From Sphingobacterium spiritivorum ATCC 33861 (GTDB taxonomy: Bacteria > Bacteroidota > Bacteroidia > Sphingobacteriales > Sphingobacteriaceae), in assembly GCF_000143765.1 (NCBI RefSeq), contig NZ_GL379770.1, positions 620,001 through 684,000 on the forward strand: a stretch of DNA of 64,000 bases. Reading direction: 5' to 3'. Positions 40,534-50,478 of the stretch are shown here, piece after piece (within the stretch, counting starts at the first letter, position 1; each line of letters starts with the position of its first letter). Below the pieces are notes generated by a model, which was not told where the DNA came from, did not search any database, and was given only the letters and a program-made list of their open reading frames with translations. The position numbers and the translations under genes were made by a program.

Positions 40534-42696
40534 TTATTTTGCTCCCGGCGGGCAGTACGTTTTAAGAAATTTGGTAAACAAAGTTGACAAATGTCTTGTT
40601 GTTCCGGCTCCTTCGTTGATAGAATGGCTACGGTTTGGGTAGGACATCAGTTGAAATTGTTTATTATATTTTACCATTTCGTTGATATATACTTCTGTGT
40701 TTTGGTAGTGTACATTGTCGTCACCTGTTCCGTGTATCAGTAATAAGTTCCCTTTTAGGTTTTTGACATAAGATACAGGAGATCCTTTTAAAAAGTCTTC
40801 TTTATTTTCCTGCGGTAATCCCATATAGCGTTCCTGATAGATATTGTCATAAAATAACTGGTTTGTCACAGGAGCAATGGATATTCCGGTTTTATAGATT
40901 TCCGGATATTGTCCCAGAAGGTTAAGTGTGGAAGATCCGCCACCGCTCCATCCCCATACGGCTACACGTTCGGGGTCGACAAAGTTCCATTTAAGGATTT
41001 CTTTTGCTCCCATCGCCTGATCACGGATGTTGAGACGGCCGATATTTCTGTAGATAGATTTACGCCACACTCTGCCTTTCGGTGCTGGTGCGCCACGGTT
41101 TTCCAGAGAAATATAGATGTATCCGTCATCAGACATATTACCTGTATATAATGGATTGTATCCGGTGTACGTGTCATCTGTTACGGTCTGTGCTGCAGGC
41201 TCTCCGTAAACATAGAATACAACCGGATATTTTTTAGCAGGATCGAAATTTTTTGGTTTTACCATCCATCCGTCCAATTCTATGCTATCCTGCGTTTTGA
41301 TTTTGATGAATTCCACATGTTTCGCTAATCCTTCTTTAACGGAAGTTGGTTTTGCAATTTCTTTATGTTCCGGGAGGGTTACCACAGATCCAGTAGAGCT
41401 GAATGTCGTACTCTTGCTGTTGAAAATGGCAAGTTTACCATTGGAAGAGATCGTATAGGTATTTGTACCTTTATACTGAGCCGGAGTTACGCGACTGGCC
41501 GCGCCACCATTGAGTCCGATTTTATACAAAAACTTTTGCGTTGCATTAGTAGGGGAGGCGGAGAAATAAATAAGATCGGCTTTCTGATCAATATTATCTA
41601 GTTGTATAACATCATAGTTGTCTTTTGTAATCAGGGTTTCCTTACCCTGCATATCGATTTTATAAATCTGTCTCCATCCGTTTTTTTCGGATAGCCAGAT
41701 AAATTCTTTTCCCTCATTGATCCAGTCCCAACCGCTTGGGTCTCCGTTATTCCAGCGGGCTTTAATGTCTATCCATGCTTCGTCAGTTTCCTGATGGATG
41801 GTTTTGGAAGTCGCATTTACAGCATCGCATACGATAATTTTGCTCACATTTTGTTTGCGGTTCAGCTGTTGCAGTATAATAGATCTGGAATCCGGCACCC
41901 ATTCCATGCGTGGGATATAATGCTGGATATCGTCTCCTTCTATGCCGGCTTTTTGGGTACTTTCGTCAGATACATTATAAAACCATATTGTACAGGAGGA
42001 GGGATTCATTCCTACTTTCGGATATTCTACCGGAATAGTAAAAGAGTACAGGCTATCTGTATTGTTGATCATCAGGAAATTACGGGTTTCTTTTGCGTCT
42101 AATTTCCAATACGCAATTTTTGTTCCGTCAGGTGACCATCGGAATCCGTCCTGACATCCGAATTCTTCTTCGTAAGCCCAGTCAAATGTACCGTTGATAA
42201 TGCGATCCGTACCGTCTTTGGTTATAGCTTTGAATGTATTTGAAGAGAGGTCCTCTATGTAAATATTATGTTTGGAAACATAAGCGACTTTTTTGCCATC
42301 AGGCGAAAATTTTGCAAACATCAGAGAGGATACCGGCAATCCTTTGCCGAGCTGAACAAGCTTTTTGTTTTTTTTATCAAAGATCCAGTAATCTCCTCTT
42401 GTATTATCCCGCCATACCCGTTGCGTATTGGCGAAGAGTAAAAGACTGTTACCATCAGGAGATACCTGAAAGCTCTGGACTTCCAGGGCTTGTGCAGAAT
42501 CTTTAGGGATAAGTTCCTGTGTCGTCAGAAAAGGTTTGTTCTGATCAGGATGCAACAGATCCACAATGTCGATTCCTTTGGCAGAGAATGAATAATAGGC
42601 ATTGCCATCTGCCGTCCATTGCATTTTTTGAGCGAAAGCATTATTTACTAATAAGATGCAAAATATGGATAAAAAATATGTGCTGAATTTTATCAT
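40534..42696 (-). CDS. S9-family prolyl oligopeptidase (DPP IV-like)
   Basis: A 720-residue exported peptidase with a signal ending near residue 22 (LVNNAFAQ). An eight-bladed propeller (DPPIV_N) carries repeats such as SPDGKKVAYVS and WSPDGTKIAYWK. The C-terminal hydrolase has nucleophile motif GWSGGG, then LIHGTGDDNVHYQ (Asp) and NRSHSI (His). It removes Xaa-Pro/Ala dipeptides from peptides in the periplasm. It lies 18 bases after the M24 aminopeptidase gene, which handles Xaa-Pro bonds too, so together they fit proline-rich peptide breakdown. Confidence 0.93.
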   Translation of the reverse strand: MIKFSTYFLSIFCILLVNNAFAQKMQWTADGNAYYSFSAKGIDIVDLLHPDQNKPFLTTQELIPKDSAQALEVQSFQVSPDGNSLLLFANTQRVWRDNTRGDYWIFDKKNKKLVQLGKGLPVSSLMFAKFSPDGKKVAYVSKHNIYIEDLSSNTFKAITKDGTDRIINGTFDWAYEEEFGCQDGFRWSPDGTKIAYWKLDAKETRNFLMINNTDSLYSFTIPVEYPKVGMNPSSCTIWFYNVSDESTQKAGIEGDDIQHYIPRMEWVPDSRSIILQQLNRKQNVSKIIVCDAVNATSKTIHQETDEAWIDIKARWNNGDPSGWDWINEGKEFIWLSEKNGWRQIYKIDMQGKETLITKDNYDVIQLDNIDQKADLIYFSASPTNATQKFLYKIGLNGGAASRVTPAQYKGTNTYTISSNGKLAIFNSKSTTFSSTGSVVTLPEHKEIAKPTSVKEGLAKHVEFIKIKTQDSIELDGWMVKPKNFDPAKKYPVVFYVYGEPAAQTVTDDTYTGYNPLYTGNMSDDGYIYISLENRGAPAPKGRVWRKSIYRNIGRLNIRDQAMGAKEILKWNFVDPERVAVWGWSGGGSSTLNLLGQYPEIYKTGISIAPVTNQLFYDNIYQERYMGLPQENKEDFLKGSPVSYVKNLKGNLLLIHGTGDDNVHYQNTEVYINEMVKYNKQFQLMSYPNRSHSINEGAGTTRHLSTLFTKFLKTYCPPGAK

Positions 42697-42714
42697 AAAA
42701 TAAAAATTATGCTG

Positions 42715-44097
42715 CTAATAATTTGATCTGTAGTTTTCAATTTCTTCTGCGGTCTTCATGAGTTCCGGACCTAATAACCGATAGCCATCTGCTGTGATGA
42801 GGAAGTCATCTTCTATCCGGACTCCCCCGAAATTGCGGTATTCATTAACTTTATCATAATTGATAAATGCGCTGTTTTTGTTTTCGCCCTGCCAGATGTC
42901 AATCAGTTCAGGAATAAAGTATATCCCAGGCTCTACAGTGACTACATGGCCAGCTTTCAGTGGTTTTCCCAGACGAAGGGATTTCAGTCCGAATGTGTGG
43001 GTGTCTTTTGGTTCGTCCGGAGTATACCCCACATATTGTTCTCCCAGATCTTCCATGTCATGTACATCCAGACCCATCATATGCCCGAGTCCACATTGAA
43101 AAAACAACGTGTGGGCATGTGCTTGTACGGCTTCTTCAGCGTTACCTTTCATTAATCCAATGGATTTCAGTCCTTCAACAAGGCTAAGGGAGGCTTTAAG
43201 ATGAATATCTTTGAAGTTTGTGTCCGGAGCGAGCGTATTTCTTGCATTCATAAAAGACTGCAGTACTATGTTGTAAATTTCTTTTTGTTTGGTGGTGAAT
43301 CGAGAATCTGCAGGGAATGTGCGAGTAAGATCACCTGCATATCCCATCGCTGTCTCTGCACCGGAATCATTCAGGAACAGATCTCCGCTTTTAAGTGTAT
43401 GCTGACGGTAATGATTGTGCAGTATTCCGCCATTGATAGTTACAATAGGCGGATAAGCCATTTCACAGCTCTGATCAGCAGCCAGATGCTGGATGGCATT
43501 GGCAATTTCAAATTCCCGTATACCCGGTCTGACCAGTCGCATAGCCAGGAGATGCATTTCAGTAGAAACGCGAATAGCTTCTTCTATTTCTTTGATTTCC
43601 TGTTCCTCTTTGATCTCTCTTTGCTTTACGACAGCTGTTATAAAAGGTACTGAAGGTTGGATAGCAGATACAGAAATACTGAATAGTGTTGTAAGTAAGA
43701 TCTTGTTGGAAGGTTGATAAGGAGGGAGATAATGTACAGTACGATTCTTGTTTTCCTGCAGATAAGTAGCTAATGCGGAAAAAGGACGTGTCTCACTGAT
43801 CCCGGAACGTAGACTTTTCTCTTTTAATGTCTCCTGTTTACCCATCCAGACGATATCATCGATACTTAATTCATCTCCGAATACAATTGTTTTATCTTCA
43901 TCAATATCTATAATTGCAGCCAGACGGGGTTCCTGTATACCGAAGTAATATAAAAAAGTACTGTCCTGCCGAAATCTGTAGGGGTTGTGTTCGAAATTTA
44001 TCGGATTTTCAATATTCCCCAAAAACAGGAGAATACCATGGCCAATATTTTTCTTTAAGACATTTCTTCGTTCCTGATAGGTATGTGCTGCAAACAT
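42715..44097 (-). CDS. M24 Xaa-Pro aminopeptidase family protein
   Basis: A 460-residue metallopeptidase. The N-terminal creatinase-like domain (about 1-150) is followed by a pita-bread domain. Its five metal ligands appear in LNDSGAETAMGYAGDLTRTF (two Asp), GLGHMMGLDVHD (His), TVEPGIYF (Glu) and GGVRIEDDFL (Glu). It frees N-terminal residues before proline. It has no signal peptide, so it works in the cytosol. It sits 67 bases after the M1 peptidase gene and 18 before the S9 gene. Confidence 0.92.
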   Translation of the reverse strand: MFAAHTYQERRNVLKKNIGHGILLFLGNIENPINFEHNPYRFRQDSTFLYYFGIQEPRLAAIIDIDEDKTIVFGDELSIDDIVWMGKQETLKEKSLRSGISETRPFSALATYLQENKNRTVHYLPPYQPSNKILLTTLFSISVSAIQPSVPFITAVVKQREIKEEQEIKEIEEAIRVSTEMHLLAMRLVRPGIREFEIANAIQHLAADQSCEMAYPPIVTINGGILHNHYRQHTLKSGDLFLNDSGAETAMGYAGDLTRTFPADSRFTTKQKEIYNIVLQSFMNARNTLAPDTNFKDIHLKASLSLVEGLKSIGLMKGNAEEAVQAHAHTLFFQCGLGHMMGLDVHDMEDLGEQYVGYTPDEPKDTHTFGLKSLRLGKPLKAGHVVTVEPGIYFIPELIDIWQGENKNSAFINYDKVNEYRNFGGVRIEDDFLITADGYRLLGPELMKTAEEIENYRSNY

Positions 44098-44164
44098 ATA
44101 GTTGTTGTTTAATACGTTAAATTTAAGGTCTTCACCATTGTATACAGGATGATTGTATCATCCT

Positions 44165-45814
44165 TTACATTTTGACTTTGATATAATAGTTAAAGGTGTC
44201 AATGTCAATATTTTGCTTTGTCAGTTCCGCAACAGGTATGGGTTTAAACTGCTGATCAAAGGTGTATTGTTTTTTTGCTTCTCCTTTTTTACCAATAGCT
44301 ACCGGCATTTTGAAATCTTTTACTTCACTGATCCATCGGGCTGCGGGCATACCTTTATTGTTCCAAACCACTTCCAGGGTAGGAATGCTGGTATGTTGCA
44401 CATATTGTTCAAAAACTTTTGACAGATCTATGCCGGATTCACGAGATACATAAGAGGTGATATCCTGATAATCTACAGTTTTATGATAAAATTTTTTGTT
44501 TAATCCCCTGAGGATTGCACGCCATTTTTCATCATTATTTATCATGGAGCGGATCATATTATGTAATACTCCGCCTTTGAGATACATATCACCGGATCCC
44601 TCTTTGTTTACATCGTATGGGCCCTGCATAGGTGTATCATTCAGGATACCCCTGCGATTGCCATTTACATATTCCTGACTGGCCTGTTTGCCATAATGAT
44701 AGTCAATGTATAATGCTTCGGAATAGTTTGTGTAGCTCTCATGGATCCAGAGGTCAGCGACATCTTTAGCCGTTATATTATTTCCGAACCATTCGTGACC
44801 TGACTCGTGGATAATGATAAAATCCCATTTCATTCCCCATCCTGTACCGGAGCTTTCTGTACCCAGATAACCGTTTTTATATTTATTACCGTAGGCAATG
44901 GCACTCTGATGCTCCATGCCAAGATGGGATGTTTCGACCAGTTTATATCCATCTTCATAAAAAGGATAGGGGCCAAACCAGTGTTCCAGGGCCTCAAGCA
45001 TGGGTTTGACATTTTCACCAAAGTGCTTTTCAGCTATTGTTTCATTGCCACGGAGGATATAATAATCAATATCCAGTTTGCCGTTTTCTCCCTGATAGGC
45101 ATCCTGCAAATGTACATAATCACCTATATTCAGCGCTACATTGTAGTTATTAATCGGATTAGAGACGCTCCAATGGTAAGTTGTATATCCGTCAGTGCCC
45201 TTTTCTACGCCTTTAAGTCTTCCATTTGAGACGTTCATTAAAGAGGAGGGGACTGCAACCGAGATCAGCATACTGTCTGCCTCATCCGACAGATGATCTT
45301 TATTGGGCCACCATGCGCTGGCTCCCAGACCCTCACATGCAGTTGCTATCCACGGATTCCCGTTTTTATCCTTTTTCCAGTCGAATCCACCATCCCAGGG
45401 AGCACGTTGAGCCTCAACAGGATTGCCGGAATAATAAACCTCAAAGGAGTCCTGATTTCCTTTTTTTATAGTTTGCGGAAATGATATAAAGACAGCGTTA
45501 TATTCTCTTCTGAAAGGCAGGGTTTTGCCCTTATATACAACTTTATCAATAGTCAGGTTTTCAAAGAGGTCAAACTGTAGGTCTTTGAAGTCCGTCACTG
45601 CCTTGAACCGGAAAAGATTGCTGCCCGAAACAGATTTTTGTTCAGGATTGACTTTTATGTTAAGATGATAGAATTGCACATCATAACAGGTACGTAGGGG
45701 GGTAAGTTTTCCGCGTAAGGAATCAGCCCGGGTAAAACTGTTTTTAGGGTGTAAGAGTTGCGAATAAGATTGTAAGGAGAACAACAATAACAGCAAAAGA
45801 ATAGGGTAGCGCAT
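44165..45814 (-). CDS. M1-family metallopeptidase, exported
   Basis: A 549-residue gluzincin with a signal peptide (MRYPILLLLLLFSLQSYSQ). The beta-rich N-terminal domain leads to the exopeptidase motif LGMEHQSAIAYGN and the zinc site HESGHEWFGN, with a downstream Glu ligand in WIHESYTNYSEA. It is shorter than aminopeptidase N because it lacks the long helical C-terminal domain; such short M1 proteins are common in Bacteroidota. It lies in the run of peptidase genes between polX and the M24 gene. Confidence 0.92.
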   Translation of the reverse strand: MRYPILLLLLLFSLQSYSQLLHPKNSFTRADSLRGKLTPLRTCYDVQFYHLNIKVNPEQKSVSGSNLFRFKAVTDFKDLQFDLFENLTIDKVVYKGKTLPFRREYNAVFISFPQTIKKGNQDSFEVYYSGNPVEAQRAPWDGGFDWKKDKNGNPWIATACEGLGASAWWPNKDHLSDEADSMLISVAVPSSLMNVSNGRLKGVEKGTDGYTTYHWSVSNPINNYNVALNIGDYVHLQDAYQGENGKLDIDYYILRGNETIAEKHFGENVKPMLEALEHWFGPYPFYEDGYKLVETSHLGMEHQSAIAYGNKYKNGYLGTESSGTGWGMKWDFIIIHESGHEWFGNNITAKDVADLWIHESYTNYSEALYIDYHYGKQASQEYVNGNRRGILNDTPMQGPYDVNKEGSGDMYLKGGVLHNMIRSMINNDEKWRAILRGLNKKFYHKTVDYQDITSYVSRESGIDLSKVFEQYVQHTSIPTLEVVWNNKGMPAARWISEVKDFKMPVAIGKKGEAKKQYTFDQQFKPIPVAELTKQNIDIDTFNYYIKVKM

Positions 45815-45869
45815 AACCGATCACAAATTGATCTATAAAAATAGCAAAAGAACCTGAAAAATAAAGATC

Positions 45870-47552
45870 TTAAATTCCCCTTGCAATTTTTCTGTTTGTA
45901 AAGAACTCGCTGATTTCTGTGACAGAACGTGCATTAAGACAGTTTTCAGCGGATACTCCTCCTTTACGTGCTACGTAGATACCATAGTGCATATCCAAAA
46001 GCCCTTCTGTACGGTGTGCATCCGGATTGATCGATAGCAATACACCTTTTTCGATAGCGTATCTGTGCCATCTCCAGTCCAGATCGAGTCGCAGAGGATT
46101 GGCATTAATCTCTATGACAACCTGATTTGCGGCACAGGCGTCTATTATTTTTTTGAAATCCAATGGATATCCCGAACGGCTTAATAATAATCTTCCTGTT
46201 GGATGTCCCAGAATAGTGGTATATGGATTTTCGATAGCTTTTATCAATCTGTCTGTCGCTTTCTCTTCATTCATTTTGAGATTGGAATGTACAGAGGCAA
46301 CTACAAAATCGAATTTAGTGAGTATCTCATTCGGATAATCCAGAGATCCATCCGAAAGAATATCAGATTCAATACCCTTGAAAATACGGAATGGTGCCAT
46401 TTTTTCATTCAGCGCATCTACTTCTTTCCACTGTTGTTCCAGCCGATCTATAGACAGACCGTTGGCATATACAGCCGTACGGGAGTGATCGCAGATGCCA
46501 AAATATTCTAATCCCAGATTCTCTTTACAGTATCGGGCCATTTCAGCCAGACTATGGACGCCGTCGCTATATGTAGAGTGATTGTGAACAGTGCCTTTCA
46601 GTTCTTCAAAAGTGATAAGCTGCGGAAGTGTATCGGTCTTTGCTTTTTGGATTTCATCCAATCCTTCTCTAAGTTCGGGTTCTATATAGGCTAATCCGAG
46701 CAACTGATAGATTCCGGCTTCTGTAGAGGCTGCCGGAAGTGGTTGTTGTATCGCTTCTAATTGTTGAATATGAAGTTCTGAACCTGTAGTTTCTAAAAGT
46801 GTGTTTGCAAAATTTTCCGGATCTGTACTTAAAAAACGGAAGAGAAAGCCATTGTTGTCTTTTACTTCAATCTGATCCGGGGTTTGCTCCTGAATTTGTA
46901 TATCGGGAATCGTAGCTAATACCTTTTGCAGTTCTTCTGTTGAAGTAGATAGTAAAAAATCCACACGATCTAATATTTCAACTTTTCTTCTGAATGCTCC
47001 GGTATAAGAAACTGCTGTATCTTCAGGTAAGGCGATGCGCAGTTTATTGAGAATTGCTTCTGCAGAAGGTAAGACCTTCGCATATAGAAACCAGCCTTGA
47101 TTGGCAATAGAAAATTCTATGTTTTTCTTTATATCTTCCTGTGTTTTGAGGCCAAAGCCTTTGGCCTCTACCAGACGGTTTTCATTGCATGCATAATACA
47201 GTTCTCCCACAGATTCGATACCGAGTTCTTGCCATATAATCAGTATCTTTTTGGGTCCCAGACCTTTTATCTGAAGCATATCCAATAATCCGGGAGGCGT
47301 ATTGGCGATCAGCTGATCCAGTTCTGCAAAAGATCCAGTCTGAATAATTTCCTGTATTTTCTCGGCTGTGCCTTTGCCGATTCCCTGTTGAGCACTGAGA
47401 TCTTCAACAGTCGCTGTCGCTGCAGCAAAGGGCAATTTGTCAATTTTAAAAGATGCGGAGGCCATTGCTTTAGCCCTGAATGGGTTTTCATTATGAAGTT
47501 CCATTAGCTGGCTTCCCAGCTTAAATAGCTTAGCAATGACCTTATTATCCAT
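45870..47552 (-). CDS. polX: PolX-like protein: polymerase fold plus PHP exonuclease
   Basis: A 560-residue protein with the PolX order. It has helix-hairpin-helix lyase-like repeats (QQGIGKGTAEKI, IKGLGPKKILIIW), a Pol beta-like palm, then a C-terminal PHP domain (about 315-560). The PHP metal residues are present (VHNHSTYSDG, ICDHS, GIESDI, ASVHS, GHPTGRL, NPDAHR). In the palm, the catalytic motif is GAFRRKVEILDRVDFLL (185-201). The first of the two catalytic Asp residues is replaced by Arg196 while Asp198 remains. So phosphoesterase activity is likely and polymerase activity doubtful. It starts 15 bases after ndh ends. Confidence 0.87.
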   Translation of the reverse strand: MDNKVIAKLFKLGSQLMELHNENPFRAKAMASASFKIDKLPFAAATATVEDLSAQQGIGKGTAEKIQEIIQTGSFAELDQLIANTPPGLLDMLQIKGLGPKKILIIWQELGIESVGELYYACNENRLVEAKGFGLKTQEDIKKNIEFSIANQGWFLYAKVLPSAEAILNKLRIALPEDTAVSYTGAFRRKVEILDRVDFLLSTSTEELQKVLATIPDIQIQEQTPDQIEVKDNNGFLFRFLSTDPENFANTLLETTGSELHIQQLEAIQQPLPAASTEAGIYQLLGLAYIEPELREGLDEIQKAKTDTLPQLITFEELKGTVHNHSTYSDGVHSLAEMARYCKENLGLEYFGICDHSRTAVYANGLSIDRLEQQWKEVDALNEKMAPFRIFKGIESDILSDGSLDYPNEILTKFDFVVASVHSNLKMNEEKATDRLIKAIENPYTTILGHPTGRLLLSRSGYPLDFKKIIDACAANQVVIEINANPLRLDLDWRWHRYAIEKGVLLSINPDAHRTEGLLDMHYGIYVARKGGVSAENCLNARSVTEISEFFTNRKIARGI

Positions 47553-47567
47553 ATCTTAAATGTTGTT

Positions 47568-48878
47568 TTATTCTGTAAGTGCCGGTTTTTTTTCTTCTGG
47601 TTTCGGCCGCTCATATTTATTGATGATCAGTCGGATTCCACCATTCATGGTAAAGAATTTGATGGACCAGTTGACGAAAGTAACCAATTTATTTCTAAAT
47701 CCGAAGATGGACATCAAGTGAACAAACATCCATACAAACCAGGCAAAGAATCCCTGGAACCTGATTTTACCCATATCTACGACAGCTCTGTTACGGCCTA
47801 TTGTAGCCATAGATCCTTTGTCGAAATAGCTGAAATTTTCAAGAGGCTGATCATTAAGCAAGTGCATGATCTGATGTGCTACGAATTTACCTTGCTGTTG
47901 TGCTACAGGAGCTACTCCCGGTAATCCTCTCGGAAGATCTTTCGTGATCATGGCAGATACGTCTCCTATAGCGAATACATTTTCCAGACCTTCGACTCTG
48001 CAGGTTGCATCTGTTTTGATGCGATTGCCACGCTGGATAATATCTTTTTCCAGACCTTCAGGGAATTGTCCCATGACACCTGCGCCCCAGATAACCGTTT
48101 TGGTATCAATACTCTCTCCATCGCTGAAAGAGATTGTATTTCCATTATATCCTGTCACCTGTTTATTTAATAATACTTTTACCCCTAATTCTTTCAGATA
48201 TGTCTCTGCTTTTTCGGATGCCTGCGGAGATAATGCGGCAAGGATCTTGTCCTGTCCTTCTATCAGGTAGACATTCATTTCCTGAGTAGATAATTCAGGG
48301 TAGTCTTTTCTAAGAATGTTATTACGTATCTCAGCGATTGCTCCTGACAGCTCTACACCGGTTGGACCACCACCGACGACTACGAAGTTGAGGTAGGGAG
48401 CGCGCTGTGTAGCGGTCTCTCTCAGGACTGCTGCTTCCAGATTTTGAAGAACATAACTTCTGATATTAAGTGCTTCACGTATACTTTTCATCGGAAGCGA
48501 GTATTTGGCAACTTCCTGGTTTCCGAAGAAGTTTGTTGTAGCACCTGTCGCCACCACCAGATAATCGTAATCGAAATCTCCGACATCTGTTCTTACAATT
48601 TTAGTGTCAGTATCAATATGCGATACTTCTGCTATTCGGAATTTAAAATTTTCCTGTGATTTGAACATCTTCCGTAGCGGGAAGGAAATGGCATCGGCTG
48701 CAAGTGTTCCTGTAGCGACCTGATAAAGCAGGGGCTGGAACGTGTGATAGTTATTGCGATCCAGAAGTAATACTTCTACATCTTTGTTTTTGAGGTGTTT
48801 AGCAACTTCCACTCCACCAAAGCCACCGCCTATGACGATAACTCTTGGAAAACTTCTCTCTGAACGACTGCTTAGCAT
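47568..48878 (-). CDS. ndh: Type II NADH dehydrogenase (NDH-2)
   Basis: A 436-residue two-dinucleotide-binding flavoprotein. The FAD fold begins at VIVIGGGFGGVEVAKHL (14-30), the NADH fold has VVVGGGPTGVELSGAIAE, and FAIGDVSAM closes the FAD site. The C-terminal part (FQGFFAWFVWMFVHLMSIFGFRNK region) is the amphipathic membrane-docking segment. It passes electrons from NADH to quinone without pumping protons. The upstream region holds five phased TGCA motifs. Confidence 0.92.
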   Translation of the reverse strand: MLSSRSERSFPRVIVIGGGFGGVEVAKHLKNKDVEVLLLDRNNYHTFQPLLYQVATGTLAADAISFPLRKMFKSQENFKFRIAEVSHIDTDTKIVRTDVGDFDYDYLVVATGATTNFFGNQEVAKYSLPMKSIREALNIRSYVLQNLEAAVLRETATQRAPYLNFVVVGGGPTGVELSGAIAEIRNNILRKDYPELSTQEMNVYLIEGQDKILAALSPQASEKAETYLKELGVKVLLNKQVTGYNGNTISFSDGESIDTKTVIWGAGVMGQFPEGLEKDIIQRGNRIKTDATCRVEGLENVFAIGDVSAMITKDLPRGLPGVAPVAQQQGKFVAHQIMHLLNDQPLENFSYFDKGSMATIGRNRAVVDMGKIRFQGFFAWFVWMFVHLMSIFGFRNKLVTFVNWSIKFFTMNGGIRLIINKYERPKPEEKKPALTE

Positions 48879-48910
48879 ATTAGTTGTTTTATCTTTATTC
48901 TATTAACTTT

Positions 48911-48984
48911 TGCAAGTTTTTGCAAATATCTTAAATTTTATTGCAGTAAACTAAATTATTTGCAACTAACCTTGTACACATGCA
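48911..48984. repeat. Five phased TGCA(A) motifs upstream of ndh
   Basis: TGCA occurs at 48911, 48921, 48942, 48961 and 48981, mostly as TTGCAA or TGCAA. Spacings are 10, 21, 19 and 20 bases, close to whole helical turns, so the copies face one side of the DNA. They lie 33-106 bases before the ndh start. The rest of the 48879-49134 gap has no gene. Function unknown; a regulator array is a guess. Confidence 0.45.
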
Positions 48985-49134
48985 ATAAAGAGATCTTTAA
49001 AGAAGGCAGATTAACAACGTGCGTTGACCGAAAAGACAGAAGCACTTTTTGCCTGTTTGTATATAAGTCTTTTTCAATCAAGGGTATTCTTAGTGTACAA
49101 AGTACACAAATTTAAGAATAATAATTAAAAAGGC

Positions 49135-49464
49135 TTATTGTAAGGCTCCTTTTATTTTTATTCGTAATCCGTCATTTTCATTGCCGAGTCTGATCTGACA
49201 GGCGAGTCTGCTCTCCTCATCTGCATCCGGTAAGGTATCCAGCATATCCAGTTCCTGATCCTGCGGTTCGGATAGATTTTCTGCTCCTTCCAGTATCTGT
49301 ACATGACAGGTTGCACACAAAGCCATCCCTCCGCAGGTGGCCAGAATCTCGTATTCTGAAGCCTTCAGGATCTCCATGAGGCTCAGGTTGATATCTGTCG
49401 GGATTTCTACATCTTTTACTGTTCCTTCCCGGTCTTCTACATATATGGTGATTAAATTATCCAT
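49135..49464 (-). CDS. 2Fe-2S ferredoxin, adrenodoxin-like
   Basis: A 109-residue plant/vertebrate-type ferredoxin. The cluster cysteines are in ATCGGMALCATCHVQ (C-x5-C-x2-C) with the fourth in RLACQIRLG. It carries single electrons, most likely from the reductase encoded nine bases upstream. Candidate uses are oxygenases, Fe-S assembly or biosynthetic reductases; no such partner is adjacent. Confidence 0.92.
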   Translation of the reverse strand: MDNLITIYVEDREGTVKDVEIPTDINLSLMEILKASEYEILATCGGMALCATCHVQILEGAENLSEPQDQELDMLDTLPDADEESRLACQIRLGNENDGLRIKIKGALQ

Positions 49465-49473
49465 GTGATTTTA

Positions 49474-50478
49474 TTAAAAAGCATTTACTCCGTTGACAGT
49501 TGTATACTTAAATGAAAGTTTCTGATCCGGATATACATATTTGAAAGCACTCTGTGCCATCAATGCTGCTTCATGATATCCGCAAAGAATAAGTTTTAAT
49601 TTTCCCGGATAGGTATTGATGTCTCCGATGGCGAATATGCGTTCTACGTTAGTTGAATAATCAAAGGTGTCTACAACTATTGCATTCTTATCTATACTGA
49701 GTCCCCAGTCTGCTATAGGTCCCAGTTTGGGACTTAATCCATACAGCGGAATAAAATGTTCGGTATTGACAACGACTGCTTCTTTTTGCTTGTTTTGTAA
49801 ATGTACTTCCTGAAGAGTACCGTTTCCCTGTAAGGCTACCAGATTGTGAGAAAGCAACAGATCGATTTTTCCTTCATTGGCCAGTTTGTATACTTTTTCT
49901 GCTGAGTCCGGAGCTCCGCGGAAACTGTCACTACGGTGTACCAGTGTAATGCTTTTCGCCACATCGGCCAGAAAAATTGTCCAGTCCAGCGCAGAATCAC
50001 CTCCGCCGGCTATCAGGATATTCTTATCTCTGAACCGTTCCGGATCACGTACCATATAATGTACGGAGTTGTGTTCAAAGGTATCCAGATTCTGAATTTC
50101 AGGTTTACGGGGTTCAAAACAACCTAATCCCCCGGCAATCACGACGACCTGACAATGGATCACTGTTCCCTCAGAACCAATTACATGATAAGAACCATCT
50201 TCCTGTTTATTCAGTCCTTCTACACGTTCTCCTAAAGTGAAGGTAGGGTGGAAGGGGGCTATCTGCTCCATCTGATTGTTAATCAGTTCCTGTGCATTGA
50301 TGGCAGGATAGCCGGGGATATCGTAGATCGGTTTGTGCGGATAGATCTCTGAAAGCTGGCCTCCTACCTGTGGAAGGACATCTATTAAATGGCATCTCAT
50401 TTTTAATAGGCCTGCTTCAAATACTGCAAATAGCCCCACCGGACCAGCTCCGATTATACAAATGTCAGTTGTTATCAT
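49474..50478 (-). CDS. Ferredoxin-NAD(P)+ reductase, thioredoxin-reductase type
   Basis: A 334-residue flavoprotein. The FAD site is CIIGAGPVGLFAVFEAG (7-23), followed by VLPQVGGQLSEIYPHKPIYDIPGYP, the mark of TrxR-like FNRs. The NADPH site is ILIAGGGDSALDWTIFLA. There is no CxxC redox motif, which rules out thioredoxin reductase. The C-terminus has FAIGDINTYPGKLKLILCGYHEAALMA. It reduces or oxidises the ferredoxin encoded just downstream, and overlaps the MarR gene by 14 bases. Confidence 0.93.
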   Translation of the reverse strand: MITTDICIIGAGPVGLFAVFEAGLLKMRCHLIDVLPQVGGQLSEIYPHKPIYDIPGYPAINAQELINNQMEQIAPFHPTFTLGERVEGLNKQEDGSYHVIGSEGTVIHCQVVVIAGGLGCFEPRKPEIQNLDTFEHNSVHYMVRDPERFRDKNILIAGGGDSALDWTIFLADVAKSITLVHRSDSFRGAPDSAEKVYKLANEGKIDLLLSHNLVALQGNGTLQEVHLQNKQKEAVVVNTEHFIPLYGLSPKLGPIADWGLSIDKNAIVVDTFDYSTNVERIFAIGDINTYPGKLKLILCGYHEAALMAQSAFKYVYPDQKLSFKYTTVNGVNAF

